In this document: positions 27,515 through 37,617 of the stretch, one piece after another
Position numbering within the stretch: the stretch's first letter is position 1
Layout of the letters: the number at the start of each line of letters is the position of its first letter
DNA from: Candidatus Rifleibacteriota bacterium
Lineage (GTDB): Bacteria > Muiribacteriota > Ozemobacteria > Ozemobacterales > Ozemobacteraceae
Assembly: GCA_015233565.1 (NCBI GenBank)
Contig: JADFXM010000007.1
Span: 1 to 64,000, forward strand
Reading direction: 5' to 3'
Length of the DNA: 64,000 nt
Program-made: the position numbers and the translations under genes
Notes under the pieces: model-generated
What the model was told of the DNA's origin: nothing
What the model saw: the letters and a program-made list of their open reading frames with translations, nothing else
Databases searched by the model: none

Positions 27515-27734
27515 TTATACCAATCCCAAAAAATACGTGCACTTCCTCAAGGACTTTGATTTGACCAAAATGAAAAGGGATTTCTTTATTCTCCAAGAAA
27601 AACGAAATTTTTGGGAAAATAAGGATCCCTTACTGGATGGTTGAAACATTCATTTCTGTCAGATATAATCTAATTTTACGCAGATCTGAAGCGAGAAACA
27701 AGGCGTATGAACGAACTAATTGGAATTGGTATTA
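27515..27734 (+). repeat. R2 repeat, copy a, with TTA target duplication
   Basis: A 214-base element (27518-27731) with inverted ends TACCAAT/ATTGGTA, flanked by TTA on both sides. The right TTA (27732-27734) is the stop codon of the minus-strand HAD gene, so insertion duplicated the stop and left the gene intact. Full copies occur at 52074-52287 and 57192-57405. Confidence 0.88.
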
Positions 27735-28442
27735 ATTAGGATCGATGTAATTCAGAATTTCGGAGATTTCTTTTATTCTGAGTAATCTTTCATTACTTTC
27801 GCTGGATTCGTTGGCAACCCTGTCGTGCTCCCAGATGACGTGAAATGGCACATAAGCGGCCAAACCTCCTATGTTCAGTACCGGAAGAATATCGGATTTG
27901 AAAGAATTTCCGATCATCAGAAAATGCTTGGGTTCAATGTTCAGGCGCTCAAGCAGCGCAAGGTAGTTTTTTTCCTTTTTATCACTCATTATTTCAATGT
28001 GATGAAAGTAACGGGAAATTCCTGATTTCCTCAATTTTCGCTCCTGGTCAAGGAGATCACCTCTTGTTGCAATTATCAGCCGGTATTTTCCGTTTAAAGT
28101 GTTCAACACGTTTTCTATTCCATTAAGCAATTCTATTGGTTTTTCCAGCATTTCTTTTCCGAGATTGATTATTCCAGCAATTAGTTCTTTCGGAATTTCA
28201 GTTTTGGAAACTTTTACTGCTGTTTCAATCATGGAAAGCATGAAACCTTTTACGCCGTATCCGTAAAGTTCAAGGTTTTCCAATTCCATTTTATAAAGCA
28301 CTTCCTTGAGCTCTTTTTCGATAAAATGGTTCTTCAATAATGCGCAGAATTTTTTTTCCGTTTCCACGAAAAATGGTTCATTAGACCATAAAGTATCATC
28401 CGCATCGAAACCGATAACTTTGAGATCACGAAGAGCAGTCAA
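27732..28442 (-). CDS. HAD-superfamily phosphatase
   Basis: About 236 residues from a TTG start at 28442, chosen because GGAGGTG lies directly upstream; the longer frame to 28493 has no such site. HAD motif I is KVIGFDADDTLW, motif II IIATRGD, and motifs III/IV K...FLMIGNSFKSDILP. The cap region is helical. Likely a small-molecule phosphatase; substrate unknown. Its stop codon is also the target duplication of the R2 element downstream. Confidence 0.85.
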   Translation of the reverse strand: MTALRDLKVIGFDADDTLWSNEPFFVETEKKFCALLKNHFIEKELKEVLYKMELENLELYGYGVKGFMLSMIETAVKVSKTEIPKELIAGIINLGKEMLEKPIELLNGIENVLNTLNGKYRLIIATRGDLLDQERKLRKSGISRYFHHIEIMSDKKEKNYLALLERLNIEPKHFLMIGNSFKSDILPVLNIGGLAAYVPFHVIWEHDRVANESSESNERLLRIKEISEILNYIDPN

Positions 28443-28518
28443 AATTTCACCTCCAGAATTCGCACAAAGGCCAAGCCTGAGAATATAATGCAAAAATTTT
28501 AGAAAAGCAAATCGGTCA

Positions 28519-28679
28519 GATTCAATCAGCGAAAAAGAGTAAAAATACTTGACTTATGAACCTGCATCAACGCAAGTGCAGAAAATTTTGAAAAATTAAT
28601 TTTTCGCGAATTTGTTTTTGAATTGTATGGTTAATTGCCAATGTCAATATGAGTTTACACCTTGTTGCTGGATTCAATC
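28519..28679 (+). repeat. R5 repeat, copy b, with target duplication
   Basis: A 143-base R5 element (28528-28670) flanked by GATTCAATC (28519-28527 and 28671-28679). The region just after it (28676-28713) shares a short block with 43029-43062. The remaining gap up to 28962 holds no recognised gene. Confidence 0.8.
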
Positions 28680-28962
28680 AGCAATTCTTGGCGAGTATTT
28701 CGGTCGATTGGCATTGGCACAAATTTTTCCTTCGAGCAAATAGAAAAACACATTTTTAGAAAACGGCTTCTCAGGCCAATCTAGGTGCTGCCCGAGAATT
28801 GCTGGATTCAATCTTTCCTAAATTAATTTTTCAGGAAGCACTGCTTCCCTAGTTTTAATGACGGTTATAGAAAAAAATCCGAAACTCAAGGAAGGAAAAG
28901 TCTGAATATAGTATAATCAATTCCGAAAAAATCGGAAAGAGAAAGTTGCATTTCGAAAAATT

Positions 28963-30897
28963 ATGGTAAATAAAGATGGTTTCAATATATGCGGAAAAGC
29001 GCTTGAAGAGAAATTGGAGCAAAAATGGGGGTTTTCCGCCTTCAGACCCCTTCAACGCGAAGCTATTGAGGCGGCCCTTTCAGGCCGTGATGCGCTGGTT
29101 GTTTTGCCAACCGGTGGGGGAAAAAGCCTTTGTTACCAGCTTCCCGCAGTTTGTGGAATTGGATTGGTTGTCGTGATTTCTCCGTTGATTGCGCTTATGG
29201 ATGATCAGGTCACCGCTGCCCGCCAAATTGGTCTGAAAGCTGGAGCTCTTCATTCTCAGACAAATGAGAAAAGTCGGAAAGCCACTTTTGCTGAGTTGTA
29301 CAATGACAAGTTGGAACTTCTTTATATTAGCCCTGAGCGGTTGGTTGGAGGAGGTTTACTGGACCTGATTCGCCGGAATATTGGTATGTTCGCGGTGGAT
29401 GAAGCTCATTGTGTGTCACATTGGGGACATGAATTCAGGCCGGAATACCGACAACTCGGAGGAATATTTTCCGATTTTCCGGACACTCCACGCCTTGCGC
29501 TGACTGCAACTGCCACTCCGGTTGTGCAAAAGGATATTTGCGCTCAACTTGGCCTTCGGGACCCTATTTCGCTGATCGGACATCCCGATCGCCCGAATCT
29601 GGTTTATAGGGCTTTTCCGAGGCATGATCAGACCAGGCAGGTGATCGATGTAATTAAGCGCCACCCCGGAGAGGGTGGAATAGTCTACTCTCAAACACGT
29701 CGTGAAGTTGACCGCCTGGCTTTGGGTCTCGCGAAGGCAGGAGTTTCATGTGCACCTTATCATGCCGGACTTTCTGCAAACGACCGCGCACGTGCACAGG
29801 ACGACTTTGTACATGAACGTCTCGATGTAATAGTTGCAACAATAGCCTTTGGGATGGGAATCGACCGATCCAATGTGAGATATGTTGTACATGCCAATAC
29901 TCCAAAGTCGATAGAACATTATCAGCAGGAATCTGGGAGAGCTGGTCGTGACGGGGATCCGGCAGAATGTGTTTTGTTTTTTTCGGTCTCGGATTTGATC
30001 ACGCATCGAGCGCTTTCGCTGCGGGATGATGGCATATCGCCGGAGCGTCGTCGTGCACTGGAACGAAATTTAAATGAAATTGCCCGATACGCAATTTCTC
30101 CAGTGTGCCGGCATCGTTTACTTGCGGAACATTTCGGAAAGCCGTATCCTCCTTCTGATTTCCCCGTTCAATCCACCTCAGAAGGTTGTGGGGCATGTGA
30201 CGTGTGCTTGGGTGAAACACAAGCTCTGCCTGATGCAGAAGCTCTTCTTACATCCCAAAAGATAATCAGTGCGGTTTTTCGTACCGAAAGCAGATTCGGT
30301 GCTACATATGTGGTTAAGGTCCTTCTGGGACGTGAGGATGAACGAATATTGGCGAACGGACATTCCTCTCTCAAAGTTTTCGGACTTATGAAGGATTCTA
30401 CAGATGCCATTCTTCGTTCCTGGATAGATCAGTTGGTTGTACAAGGGCATCTTATGGTAACCGAAGGGGAATATCCGCTATTGAAGATAACTCAATCGGG
30501 TTTAAACCTTTGCCGCGGACAGGGAACAGTTAGACTTGGTCTTCCTTCCCCGCGATTGCCCAAAAGTGGGCGCCGCCAGAAAGTTTCAGCTTCAGTTGGC
30601 TCCAAACCAGGAGATACCGGCACGCCACTCTTCGAGAAGCTCCGGCGCTTACGACTTCTGTTTGCTCGCAAACTGGCAATTCCACCATATATGGTATTTC
30701 CGGATTCCGTGTTGACATCCATGTCATTGCTCAAACCCACTAATCTGCAGACTTTGCGTCAAATCAAGGGAATAGGCGACCAGAAGCGAGATCGTTACGG
30801 ATCAGCCTTCCTTGAAATAATCGCTGGAGGCGACCCCGATGAAGTTGCCGAAAAGTTCGGTGGTGATTTTGTTTGTTTCAAATCCTCAGTCTCCTGA
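28963..30897 (+). CDS. recQ: ATP-dependent DNA helicase RecQ
   Basis: The 644-residue protein is a superfamily 2 helicase. The order is RPLQREAI (motif 0), LPTGGGKSLCYQLPA (I), DEAHCVSHWGHEFR (II), LTATATP (III) and QESGRAGRDG (VI), then a zinc-binding region with C-GACDVC, a winged-helix/RQC region and a C-terminal HRDC domain (PTNLQTLRQIKGIGDQKRDR). It unwinds DNA 3'-5' in recombination and fork repair. Its 3' end overlaps the convergent SH3 gene by 12 bases. Confidence 0.95.
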   Translation: MVNKDGFNICGKALEEKLEQKWGFSAFRPLQREAIEAALSGRDALVVLPTGGGKSLCYQLPAVCGIGLVVVISPLIALMDDQVTAARQIGLKAGALHSQTNEKSRKATFAELYNDKLELLYISPERLVGGGLLDLIRRNIGMFAVDEAHCVSHWGHEFRPEYRQLGGIFSDFPDTPRLALTATATPVVQKDICAQLGLRDPISLIGHPDRPNLVYRAFPRHDQTRQVIDVIKRHPGEGGIVYSQTRREVDRLALGLAKAGVSCAPYHAGLSANDRARAQDDFVHERLDVIVATIAFGMGIDRSNVRYVVHANTPKSIEHYQQESGRAGRDGDPAECVLFFSVSDLITHRALSLRDDGISPERRRALERNLNEIARYAISPVCRHRLLAEHFGKPYPPSDFPVQSTSEGCGACDVCLGETQALPDAEALLTSQKIISAVFRTESRFGATYVVKVLLGREDERILANGHSSLKVFGLMKDSTDAILRSWIDQLVVQGHLMVTEGEYPLLKITQSGLNLCRGQGTVRLGLPSPRLPKSGRRQKVSASVGSKPGDTGTPLFEKLRRLRLLFARKLAIPPYMVFPDSVLTSMSLLKPTNLQTLRQIKGIGDQKRDRYGSAFLEIIAGGDPDEVAEKFGGDFVCFKSSVS

Positions 30898-31668
30898 AAG
30901 AAGGAAGGTAAGAAGCCAATTGTCGCCGATTTTTTCAAATTCAAGACGATGTTCGTAGCCGGTACTGATGAATTTTCCCCAAATGGCGCCTTTTTGCCCT
31001 TTTTGGGTGACAACCTCATACCAGGGAAAAGTTTCCCCATCAATGGTGTCCTCTTTAAGAAAGCTAATCTTCACAAAATCGTAAGTAATTTTGTCCACCA
31101 ATTTCCCTTTCGTGCTTGGAGTATCACGAATATTCACATTTTCTGCAGTGACTAGGCCCCAATTATCTTGACCGAAAGGCCATTTGGGAGGCCGGAAAAA
31201 GATTGTAGGGGCCCGGAAGTTTGTTTTTTTCTCGTCAAATACTCCACCTTGCCGGATAATATTGAGCAAAACTCCCCATATTTTCGAATTCCCTGGATTT
31301 TTATCCAAATTCCACTGCTTAATAAAATTTTGGATTCCGTCTTCCCCTCCAAAGCCACATCTAATGTTTTTATCAACGCATTTTTCTAAAGATTCGACAT
31401 CCCTATTTTCACATGTTCTTTTGAAATTTTTCCAAAAAATCGCAAATGATGGTACAGATGCTGATTCATCTACTGGAGGAAAAGTTGTAGTGTGCATTTC
31501 CTCTATTTTTTCGGCAAAGACAGGAGAAAATGTCAGGAACCCAATTACCACAAAAATGGGTATCCATAGAGCAAAGCGAACCATAATTTTTGATTTTTGC
31601 TTGTACATTTTTAAGAAACGGTTTTTAATTGTCACTTCATAATTGATAGAGGTGTGGGGTTTTTGCAT
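30886..31668 (-). CDS. exported SH3-domain protein
   Basis: The 260-residue protein has an N-terminal basic stretch, a hydrophobic signal segment (MVRFALWIPIFVVIGFLTFS) ending near VFAEK, a helical region with an Arg-Cys-Gly block, and a bacterial SH3 domain (TAENVNIRDTPSTKGKLVDK, about 165-230). AAAGGGA precedes the ATG, which lies 37 bases inside the exonuclease gene, so the two are translationally coupled. An internal Met (about residue 29) could be the real start of the signal peptide. Likely a periplasmic wall-associated protein. Confidence 0.72.
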   Translation of the reverse strand: MQKPHTSINYEVTIKNRFLKMYKQKSKIMVRFALWIPIFVVIGFLTFSPVFAEKIEEMHTTTFPPVDESASVPSFAIFWKNFKRTCENRDVESLEKCVDKNIRCGFGGEDGIQNFIKQWNLDKNPGNSKIWGVLLNIIRQGGVFDEKKTNFRAPTIFFRPPKWPFGQDNWGLVTAENVNIRDTPSTKGKLVDKITYDFVKISFLKEDTIDGETFPWYEVVTQKGQKGAIWGKFISTGYEHRLEFEKIGDNWLLTFLLSGD

Positions 31669-32186
31669 TTGTTCCCTTTCTCTGACTTTAAATCAGGGCT
31701 ATTCCGAAGTAAATACAACTTTGCGCAGGCTCGGGCATCTGATAGCGCTTCATGATGGTTTAACTCAATTCCAAGTTGGGTGCAGCATGACAGAAGATTA
31801 AACGGTCTGAACCCTTTGGAACGATAGATTCGCATTGTGCATTCCCACTTTTCGATGTTCAACTCTTCATAAGTGAACCCGCTTTGAACAGTACATGATT
31901 GCAAGACTCCGCGATCGAATGAAGCGTTATGTGCCACCAAAATTTTATTTTGTACCCGCTTCTTTATTTCAGGAAAAAGCTCCCGGAATTTTATCGTATC
32001 AACAGTGTCAGCAGGGGTTATTCCATGAATTCTTATTGTCCAGATTGAGTAAAAATTTTCCGGTGGCTGGATCAAACTGTAAAACTCGTCAACAATTTCC
32101 CCATTTTCGACCGTGACAATTCCGACTGCACATGCCGATTGCGGGTGACCGGTTGCAGTTTCAAAATCAATTCCTACAAAATTCAT
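31632..32186 (-). CDS. DEDDh 3'-5' exonuclease (DnaQ-like)
   Basis: The 184-residue protein has the three exonuclease motifs: VGIDFETAT (Exo I Asp-x-Glu), HNASFDRGVL (Exo II) and HEALSDARACAKL (Exo III His and Asp). This is the DnaQ/RNase T fold. The size suits a stand-alone proofreading- or RNase-type nuclease. It is first in a pair with the SH3 protein. Confidence 0.9.
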   Translation of the reverse strand: MNFVGIDFETATGHPQSACAVGIVTVENGEIVDEFYSLIQPPENFYSIWTIRIHGITPADTVDTIKFRELFPEIKKRVQNKILVAHNASFDRGVLQSCTVQSGFTYEELNIEKWECTMRIYRSKGFRPFNLLSCCTQLGIELNHHEALSDARACAKLYLLRNSPDLKSEKGNKCKNPTPLSIMK

Positions 32187-32640
32187 GGAGTTTTCTTATC
32201 CTTTTTTTATTATTGCTGGGGTTAAGAAAAATTATATCATGTTCCTCGGACACTGTAGCAAATTCGCTGAAATAATTTTGGAAAAGAAAGCAGAAGAGGC
32301 AATTTTAGTGAAAAGCGAAAGAGTTTCCTATCTTTTTTCTGGGATCTTTGTTTTAAAGCAGATTTTAGAGAATTCGGATCAGCTAGCTTCATAGAGTGTC
32401 GTTCCTCGGTGTTTTATTCCAAAACATAGGAGGTTCTTGTAAAATTAGCGAATTTAAATTAGCGAAAAATATCACAATGGTTCTCAAACCTGAATTTCTT
32501 GTTGTCCGGTGTGCAAAAATTTTATACTATTCCCAGGAGCTCATCGTAAAGATTTTTCTTGAATTAAAATAAATTTGCATACAATTTAAATATTATCTGA
32601 TGTAAAATATTTTCAAGAAAAATCATTTGGAGGGACTACA
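32187..32640. other. intergenic gap with divergent promoters
   Basis: This AT-rich 454-base gap lies between divergent genes. An open frame at 32185-32394 shows no protein-like features. GGAGGG at 32630-32635 serves the downstream esterase. No repeat family recognised. Confidence 0.4.
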
Positions 32641-33453
32641 ATGGGGCCTAAGATAATTTTGGTTTTTTTATTCTTCTGTATGTTGAATGCAATTCCAGCA
32701 GTGGGCGCAGAAAGAATTCAAACCGGATTTCTTGACCGAACCGTCAGCGTCAAAAATACAAGCTATAAATACCAGGTCTATCTTCCGATTGATTATCAGC
32801 CACACAGGAAATTTCCGGTCATACTTTTTCTTCATGGGGCAGGAGAACGTGGAACTGATGGCCTTTTGCAAACTCAGGTAGGCTTAGGGGCGGCCATCAG
32901 GCAACATAGAGATAGATTCCCATTTATTACGATTTTTCCTCAGGTACATGAAAATAATTATTGGTCGGGACCTTTTATTGAGGAGGCTTTAAAAGCGCTA
33001 GAACAGACCTTGAGAGAGTTTAATTGCGACCGACGCCATATATATCTAACTGGAATGTCAATGGGGGGACTTGGGACTTGGGCCGTCGCAGCAAGGTCTC
33101 CTCGAAAATTCGCGGCTCTTGTCCCAATCTGTAGCTGGGTTAAAGCCAAAAAGCCGAAGTTATCCGATGAAGACGTGGAAAAGAATTTTAAGTTTAACCC
33201 CTTTGCCAAACTTAATGATCCGTATAATGGGTTGTCTGAGCTTATCAAGGGTATTCCGGTCTGGATATTCCATGGAAACGCCGACGACGTAGTTTCAGTT
33301 GAGGAATCGCGGAAAATGTATGATATTCTTAAAAAGAATGGTTTTGATGTGAAATATACCGAATATGAAGGGGTAAACCATAACGCCTGGGACAAGGCAT
33401 ATTCTGAGCCTGAATTAGTCAACTGGCTGCTTTCAAAAGAGCTTTCCCGCTAA
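32641..33453 (+). CDS. secreted alpha/beta-hydrolase (esterase/peptidase-like)
   Basis: The 270-residue protein has a signal peptide (KIILVFLFFCMLNAIPAVGA) and an alpha/beta-hydrolase domain. The oxyanion region is VILFLHGAGERG, the nucleophile elbow GMSMGG, and the acid and histidine lie in GNADDVVS and EGVNHNAW. This is the pattern of carboxylesterase/feruloyl-esterase-like 'phospholipase' family enzymes. It probably acts outside the cytoplasm on esters or peptides. Confidence 0.85.
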   Translation: MGPKIILVFLFFCMLNAIPAVGAERIQTGFLDRTVSVKNTSYKYQVYLPIDYQPHRKFPVILFLHGAGERGTDGLLQTQVGLGAAIRQHRDRFPFITIFPQVHENNYWSGPFIEEALKALEQTLREFNCDRRHIYLTGMSMGGLGTWAVAARSPRKFAALVPICSWVKAKKPKLSDEDVEKNFKFNPFAKLNDPYNGLSELIKGIPVWIFHGNADDVVSVEESRKMYDILKKNGFDVKYTEYEGVNHNAWDKAYSEPELVNWLLSKELSR

Positions 33454-33498
33454 CTTAGAGGTCAACTTGAATCAACTGCCTTTGGAGGTTGAGAAATT

Positions 33499-34374
33499 AT
33501 GAATAGAAACACTTCACGTAGTATTACCAATTTGAATAATAAAAGCAAAACATCATTGGAAGTTAGCTCGTTGAGCGGAATTGAAACGATTGAGGAATTG
33601 GTTTATTCTTTTTTTAATTTGGCTCACCTTTCTAAAAGTAGTGAACCAGGTTTTGTGAGAAAAACTGGAGTTTTAATTGCATTATTGTGCTGTATTTTCT
33701 GGAATTTAACAGAACCATGTTTGGCGGATTCTTAAAAAAATAAAGCCGGCACGCTTGCGGTTGGAAATGCCAAGATAGTTGAAGTTCCTAATTCAAAGAT
33801 TTTAACAGACAGTGGAACATGGGAAAAAATCAGTGGTTTCTTTGTTGGGAAACATGATCTTTTCGAAACTGCACCAAGCGTATACCAGATAGGTAGGTGC
33901 GGAAATTTTTTTAGTGCAGTTGCGTTTACTGAACTATTACAGCCCTTATTTGTAGTGGGTGCCATGCGTGATTTGAGTGGGGGTTGGGTAATTGTACGAC
34001 TTTTCAAACCTGACTCTGATGAGGCAGTGTATTACAAGTTAGAGAAAAACCGTCTGGTAAGCCAGTTGCTTCCTGAGGATCGTCATACTGCCTATTGGGT
34101 CTACATGTTTGAAAAAGCATTTGCTTTCCATAGAATGCAATATGACTTTGGCTCTAACGCTGGTGGAAAACCAAAAGACTATGTCGGGGCGCTTCGGACT
34201 GCCAACTTTGCAAGTGTGCTTAACATGTTGGTTGGGAAGACTCGTGCAGGAGACCTTATCAAAGGCAGGCAAATGCAGGTGAATGCTATTGAACGGCTTA
34301 ACGAGCTGAAACTTTTTGATGGCTATCTTTCCCGCGCTGTGAATCTTATTCTTGATCCTGATATTGTCGATTAG
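33499..34374 (+). pseudogene. calpain-like cysteine protease gene with in-frame TAA
   Basis: Two open segments, 33499-33735 and 33736-34374, are in the same frame and separated only by a TAA at 33733-33735, next to a run of seven A. The first has a Ser/Thr-rich leader and a hydrophobic export segment (GVLIALLCCIFWNLTEPCLA). The second has IGRCGNFFSAVAFTELL, where calpains have the catalytic 'G-x-C-xF-L-A', then GGWVIVRLF and WVYMFEKAFAF, the calpain 'lW-LEKAyA' block. It is read as a calpain-like domain, broken by a nonsense change or read through. Confidence 0.65.
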
Positions 34375-34746
34375 GATCGTTTCGGCGTCTGTGGCATGGC
34401 CTCAACGATACATGTTTTGCTGAAGATGTGTCCGGGGCGTTTTGTTGATCTTTTATACTCGATTTTTAACAGTGCTGATTTTTCCCGAGAAAACTCACTG
34501 AATTGCTGAAGTTTAAAGGGAAAAGTTGAGCTAATATAAGAAGCTATTTTCCAAACTTATCGGAAAAAGGTCGAAACTGTGAGTGATTATTTTCCGACCG
34601 CGTTCTCTTGAATTGCTGGATTTTTTTACAGCTTAATAGCTGACGGTGATATAATAATACCAATTTAAACGCAACCTGAAATAATAGCAGTAGAAGAGCA
34701 TGGTTGCGAAAAACGGAAAACCTTTGGTTAGGGAGTAGCTTCAAGC
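34375..34746. other. intergenic gap, nothing recognised
   Basis: AT-rich 372 bases. ATACCAATTT near 34656 resembles an R2 end, but the rest of R2 is absent. Confidence 0.35.
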
Positions 34747-36696
34747 GTGGATATCAAACCTCGCAGTACAGTAAAATCTTGTTCGCTTTCACTTGAATCG
34801 GTTCAGAAGAGCTTTGGTTCCGGGCCACTTTTTGAGGATGTCACGTTCGGCCTGGAACACAATGAACGCATGGGAATTATTGGGCGGAACGGGTCCGGGA
34901 AAACAACACTTTTACGCATTATTGCCGGTTGTGAGACTCTTGATGGTGGTCGTGTTGTATTACCAAGTGGAAGTCTGGTTGCCTATGTTCCCCAAAATTC
35001 AGTATTCGAGGAAAGCCTTACGGTATTGGACGCTGTTTTCGAAAAGGGAAGCGAAAAAATGCTGCGTTTAAGAGACTATGAGGCGGCCTGTCTGGAGCTT
35101 GAATCCGCTGGCGGTGATCAGAAGCATCTATTGGAACGAGTTTCCGAATTGGGACACCAACTCGAAATCCACGGGGGCTGGGAGCTTGAAGCAAACGCCA
35201 AATCTGTTTTACATCAACTAGGACTCACCGACCCCACTCAGCGTGTTGGTGATCTTTCGGGAGGTTTGCGAAAACGTCTTGCTTTGGCGCGAGGGCTTAT
35301 TTTGCGTCCAGACCTTCTTATATTGGATGAACCGACCAATCATCTTGATTCCGAAACAATCGCATGGCTTGAAGACTATCTGGCAAACTATACGGGCGCT
35401 CTTCTTCTGGTAACACACGATCGTTATTTTCTCGATCGTGTCGTAAATGTCATGCTGGAAATAGAGAAGGGACGGGTCCAGCGTTTCGAAGGGAATTACA
35501 CACACTATCTTGAAAAGAAAGAAGAGCAGGCATTACAGAGGGAAACCGAAGCTGTTAAACGGGAAGGAATGATCAGACGCGAATTAGCGTGGCTTCGACA
35601 AGGGGCCAAGGCAAGAAGCACTAAACAAAAAGCACATGTTGAGCGTGCCAAAGCCTTGATTTCAGGGCCCAAACTTGAAACGGAAAAAAACCTCGAATTA
35701 GCTGCGCCACTTGCTCGTTTGGGAAACAAGATCCTGGAAATCGAAAACATTACAAAATCATTTAATGAGAAAGTACTGATAGATAAATTTTCCTATAAAC
35801 TGAAGCAAGGAGACCGCATTGGAATCATCGGTCCAAATGGCTCGGGAAAAACAACTTTACTGGAAATCATCGCCGGCAGAATTCCTCCGGATTCAGGAAC
35901 AATTGAGGTCGGAAAAACTGTGATCATTGGTTACTTCGACCAGGAAAGCAGAGCCCTGGAAGAGGATATGCGGGTAGTCGATTACATCAGACAGACGGCA
36001 GATAATGTGAAAACTGCTGATGGAGGGGTGATTTCAGCGAGCAGCATGCTTGAAAGATTTTTATTTTCTTCTGATCAGCAATTTACTCCAATTGGCCGAC
36101 TTTCTGGCGGAGAAAGACGCAGACTTTACCTTTTGCGATTATTGATGGGAGCTCCAAATCTTTTGCTTCTCGACGAGCCCACAAATGATTTCGATATTGC
36201 GACGCTTGTTGCACTTGAAAACTATCTCGACTCCTTCGCAGGTTGTCTTATTATTGCCACTCATGACCGGTTTTTACTTGATCGGGTTGTCACCCAGGTT
36301 TTCCGAATCGAAGAAGCCGGGCAACTTCGTGGATATATTGGAAATTATTCCGATTTGAAGGACCTTCAGAAAAAGAACAATCGCGAAAAACAAATTGTAC
36401 AGGACAAAAAGAACGAAAAAAATTCAAAACAGATTGAGAATAGTCCGATGGGTTTAAACGGTCCAGCGTCTACTGCAACGCCCAGGAAATTGAATTATAA
36501 AGAACGCCGGGAACTGGAAGACCTGGAAAAAAGAATCAGCGAATCTGAAAGTCGTAAGACTGAATTGGAGAAACTTCTTTCTGTACCGGCTGGTGATTTT
36601 AAATCTATAACCACCCTGACCACTGAACTTGAAAAGCTGAATAAGCAATTGGAGCAAGACATGAACCGTTGGACTGAGTTGGCAGAACTGACCTGA
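34747..36696 (+). CDS. ABC-F ATPase (Uup/EttA-like)
   Basis: The 649-residue protein has two ATP-binding cassettes with no membrane segments. Walker A motifs are GRNGSGKTTLLRI and GPNGSGKTTLLEI, signatures LSGGLRKRLALAR and LSGGERRRLYLLR, Walker B LLILDEPTNHLD and LLLLDEPTNDFD. A charged inter-cassette linker and a C-terminal coiled coil (LEDLEKRISESESRKTELEK) match Uup-type proteins, which act on ribosomes or replication forks. The start is GTG with AGGGAG upstream. Confidence 0.92.
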   Translation: MDIKPRSTVKSCSLSLESVQKSFGSGPLFEDVTFGLEHNERMGIIGRNGSGKTTLLRIIAGCETLDGGRVVLPSGSLVAYVPQNSVFEESLTVLDAVFEKGSEKMLRLRDYEAACLELESAGGDQKHLLERVSELGHQLEIHGGWELEANAKSVLHQLGLTDPTQRVGDLSGGLRKRLALARGLILRPDLLILDEPTNHLDSETIAWLEDYLANYTGALLLVTHDRYFLDRVVNVMLEIEKGRVQRFEGNYTHYLEKKEEQALQRETEAVKREGMIRRELAWLRQGAKARSTKQKAHVERAKALISGPKLETEKNLELAAPLARLGNKILEIENITKSFNEKVLIDKFSYKLKQGDRIGIIGPNGSGKTTLLEIIAGRIPPDSGTIEVGKTVIIGYFDQESRALEEDMRVVDYIRQTADNVKTADGGVISASSMLERFLFSSDQQFTPIGRLSGGERRRLYLLRLLMGAPNLLLLDEPTNDFDIATLVALENYLDSFAGCLIIATHDRFLLDRVVTQVFRIEEAGQLRGYIGNYSDLKDLQKKNNREKQIVQDKKNEKNSKQIENSPMGLNGPASTATPRKLNYKERRELEDLEKRISESESRKTELEKLLSVPAGDFKSITTLTTELEKLNKQLEQDMNRWTELAELT

Positions 36697-36945
36697 CAAA
36701 TTATAAGAACAGATTTTTTAGCAGCTTCGACGAATTCCAAAAAGTTTGGAAAAAAGATTGCCCGAAACCTAGGATTTCATGTTCCAGGCGTTGAACATTG
36801 TCGAAGTGCCTATTGAATTTTAAAGTTCCGGTCATTTCGACTCCGCTCAGTGACGGTGCTTCAGGTGTCAGGGCTTAACTAATTGCAACGTGCTTCCCCT
36901 TCTAACCTGGTTGTTGTCGCTTCAGAGAGAAGGATTGTTGCTTAA

Positions 36946-37617
36946 TTATAATCCCAGTCCAGATTGGATCAGGTTGTCCCAGTAGTCTAATTTTCGGGCA
37001 CCAACAATCTTTTTTCGGATTTGCCCGGAGCGATCGATCAAATAAGTTTGCGGAAAATTCTCAAGTTTCCCGCCAAATGCCTTTACGGTTGAATCATCTC
37101 CAAAAACTATTTTGCAGGATACTCCCATTTCTTCAACCTTCTTTTTGACTTTCAAAAATCGCTTTTCGGCTGTCCGATCAAATTCTACTGCAACGGCAAT
37201 AAATTCAAGTCCCTTGTCCTTGTACTTCAGAAAAACCTTATCCATTTCGGGAAGTTCTTCGCAGCATGACTTGCACCAGGTTCCCCAGAAATCAACTAGT
37301 ACAAGTTTTCCTTTCAGGCTGGTTAATTTTGTGCCACCGCTTGCCAGATCGAAAAGTTCAAGATCTGGAACTGGTCCAAGGTTTTCAAATCCCTCAGGGG
37401 ATTTTGCCTCCTGATTTTGGGAAGAAGCAGGTGAGAGTGCTGAAGATGTTGAGGATGTGGATGAAGGCGAAGATCCTGATGGGGCAGAAGAGGAGGAGGA
37501 CGAAATAACCGGAACCCTGCTTGAAACGTAATAACCCCAGATCAAAAGGTCGTGAAGTATAAATAGAACAATTACAAGCCAGAAAACTTCAGCTTTTGTT
37601 ATTTCCTGTTTGCTCAT
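36946..37617 (-). CDS. membrane-anchored TlpA-like thioredoxin
   Basis: The 223-residue protein has one N-terminal membrane segment (VFWLVIVLFILHDLLIWGYY), a long Ser/Pro-rich linker (about 38-70) and a thioredoxin domain with active site DFWGTWCKSCCEELPEMDKV, i.e. WCxxC with an extra Cys. FPQTYLIDRSGQI is the usual cis-Pro region. It should face the periplasm and move thiol electrons. It overlaps the upstream polyferredoxin gene by 29 bases. Confidence 0.9.
   Translation of the reverse strand: MSKQEITKAEVFWLVIVLFILHDLLIWGYYVSSRVPVISSSSSSAPSGSSPSSTSSTSSALSPASSQNQEAKSPEGFENLGPVPDLELFDLASGGTKLTSLKGKLVLVDFWGTWCKSCCEELPEMDKVFLKYKDKGLEFIAVAVEFDRTAEKRFLKVKKKVEEMGVSCKIVFGDDSTVKAFGGKLENFPQTYLIDRSGQIRKKIVGARKLDYWDNLIQSGLGL

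Noticed and set aside
32185..32394. 69-codon gene
   Set aside because: Starts at the exonuclease start codon on the opposite strand and shows no motif.
34650..34670. another R2 copy
   Set aside because: Only the end motif ATACCAATTT is present; the following sequence does not match R2.
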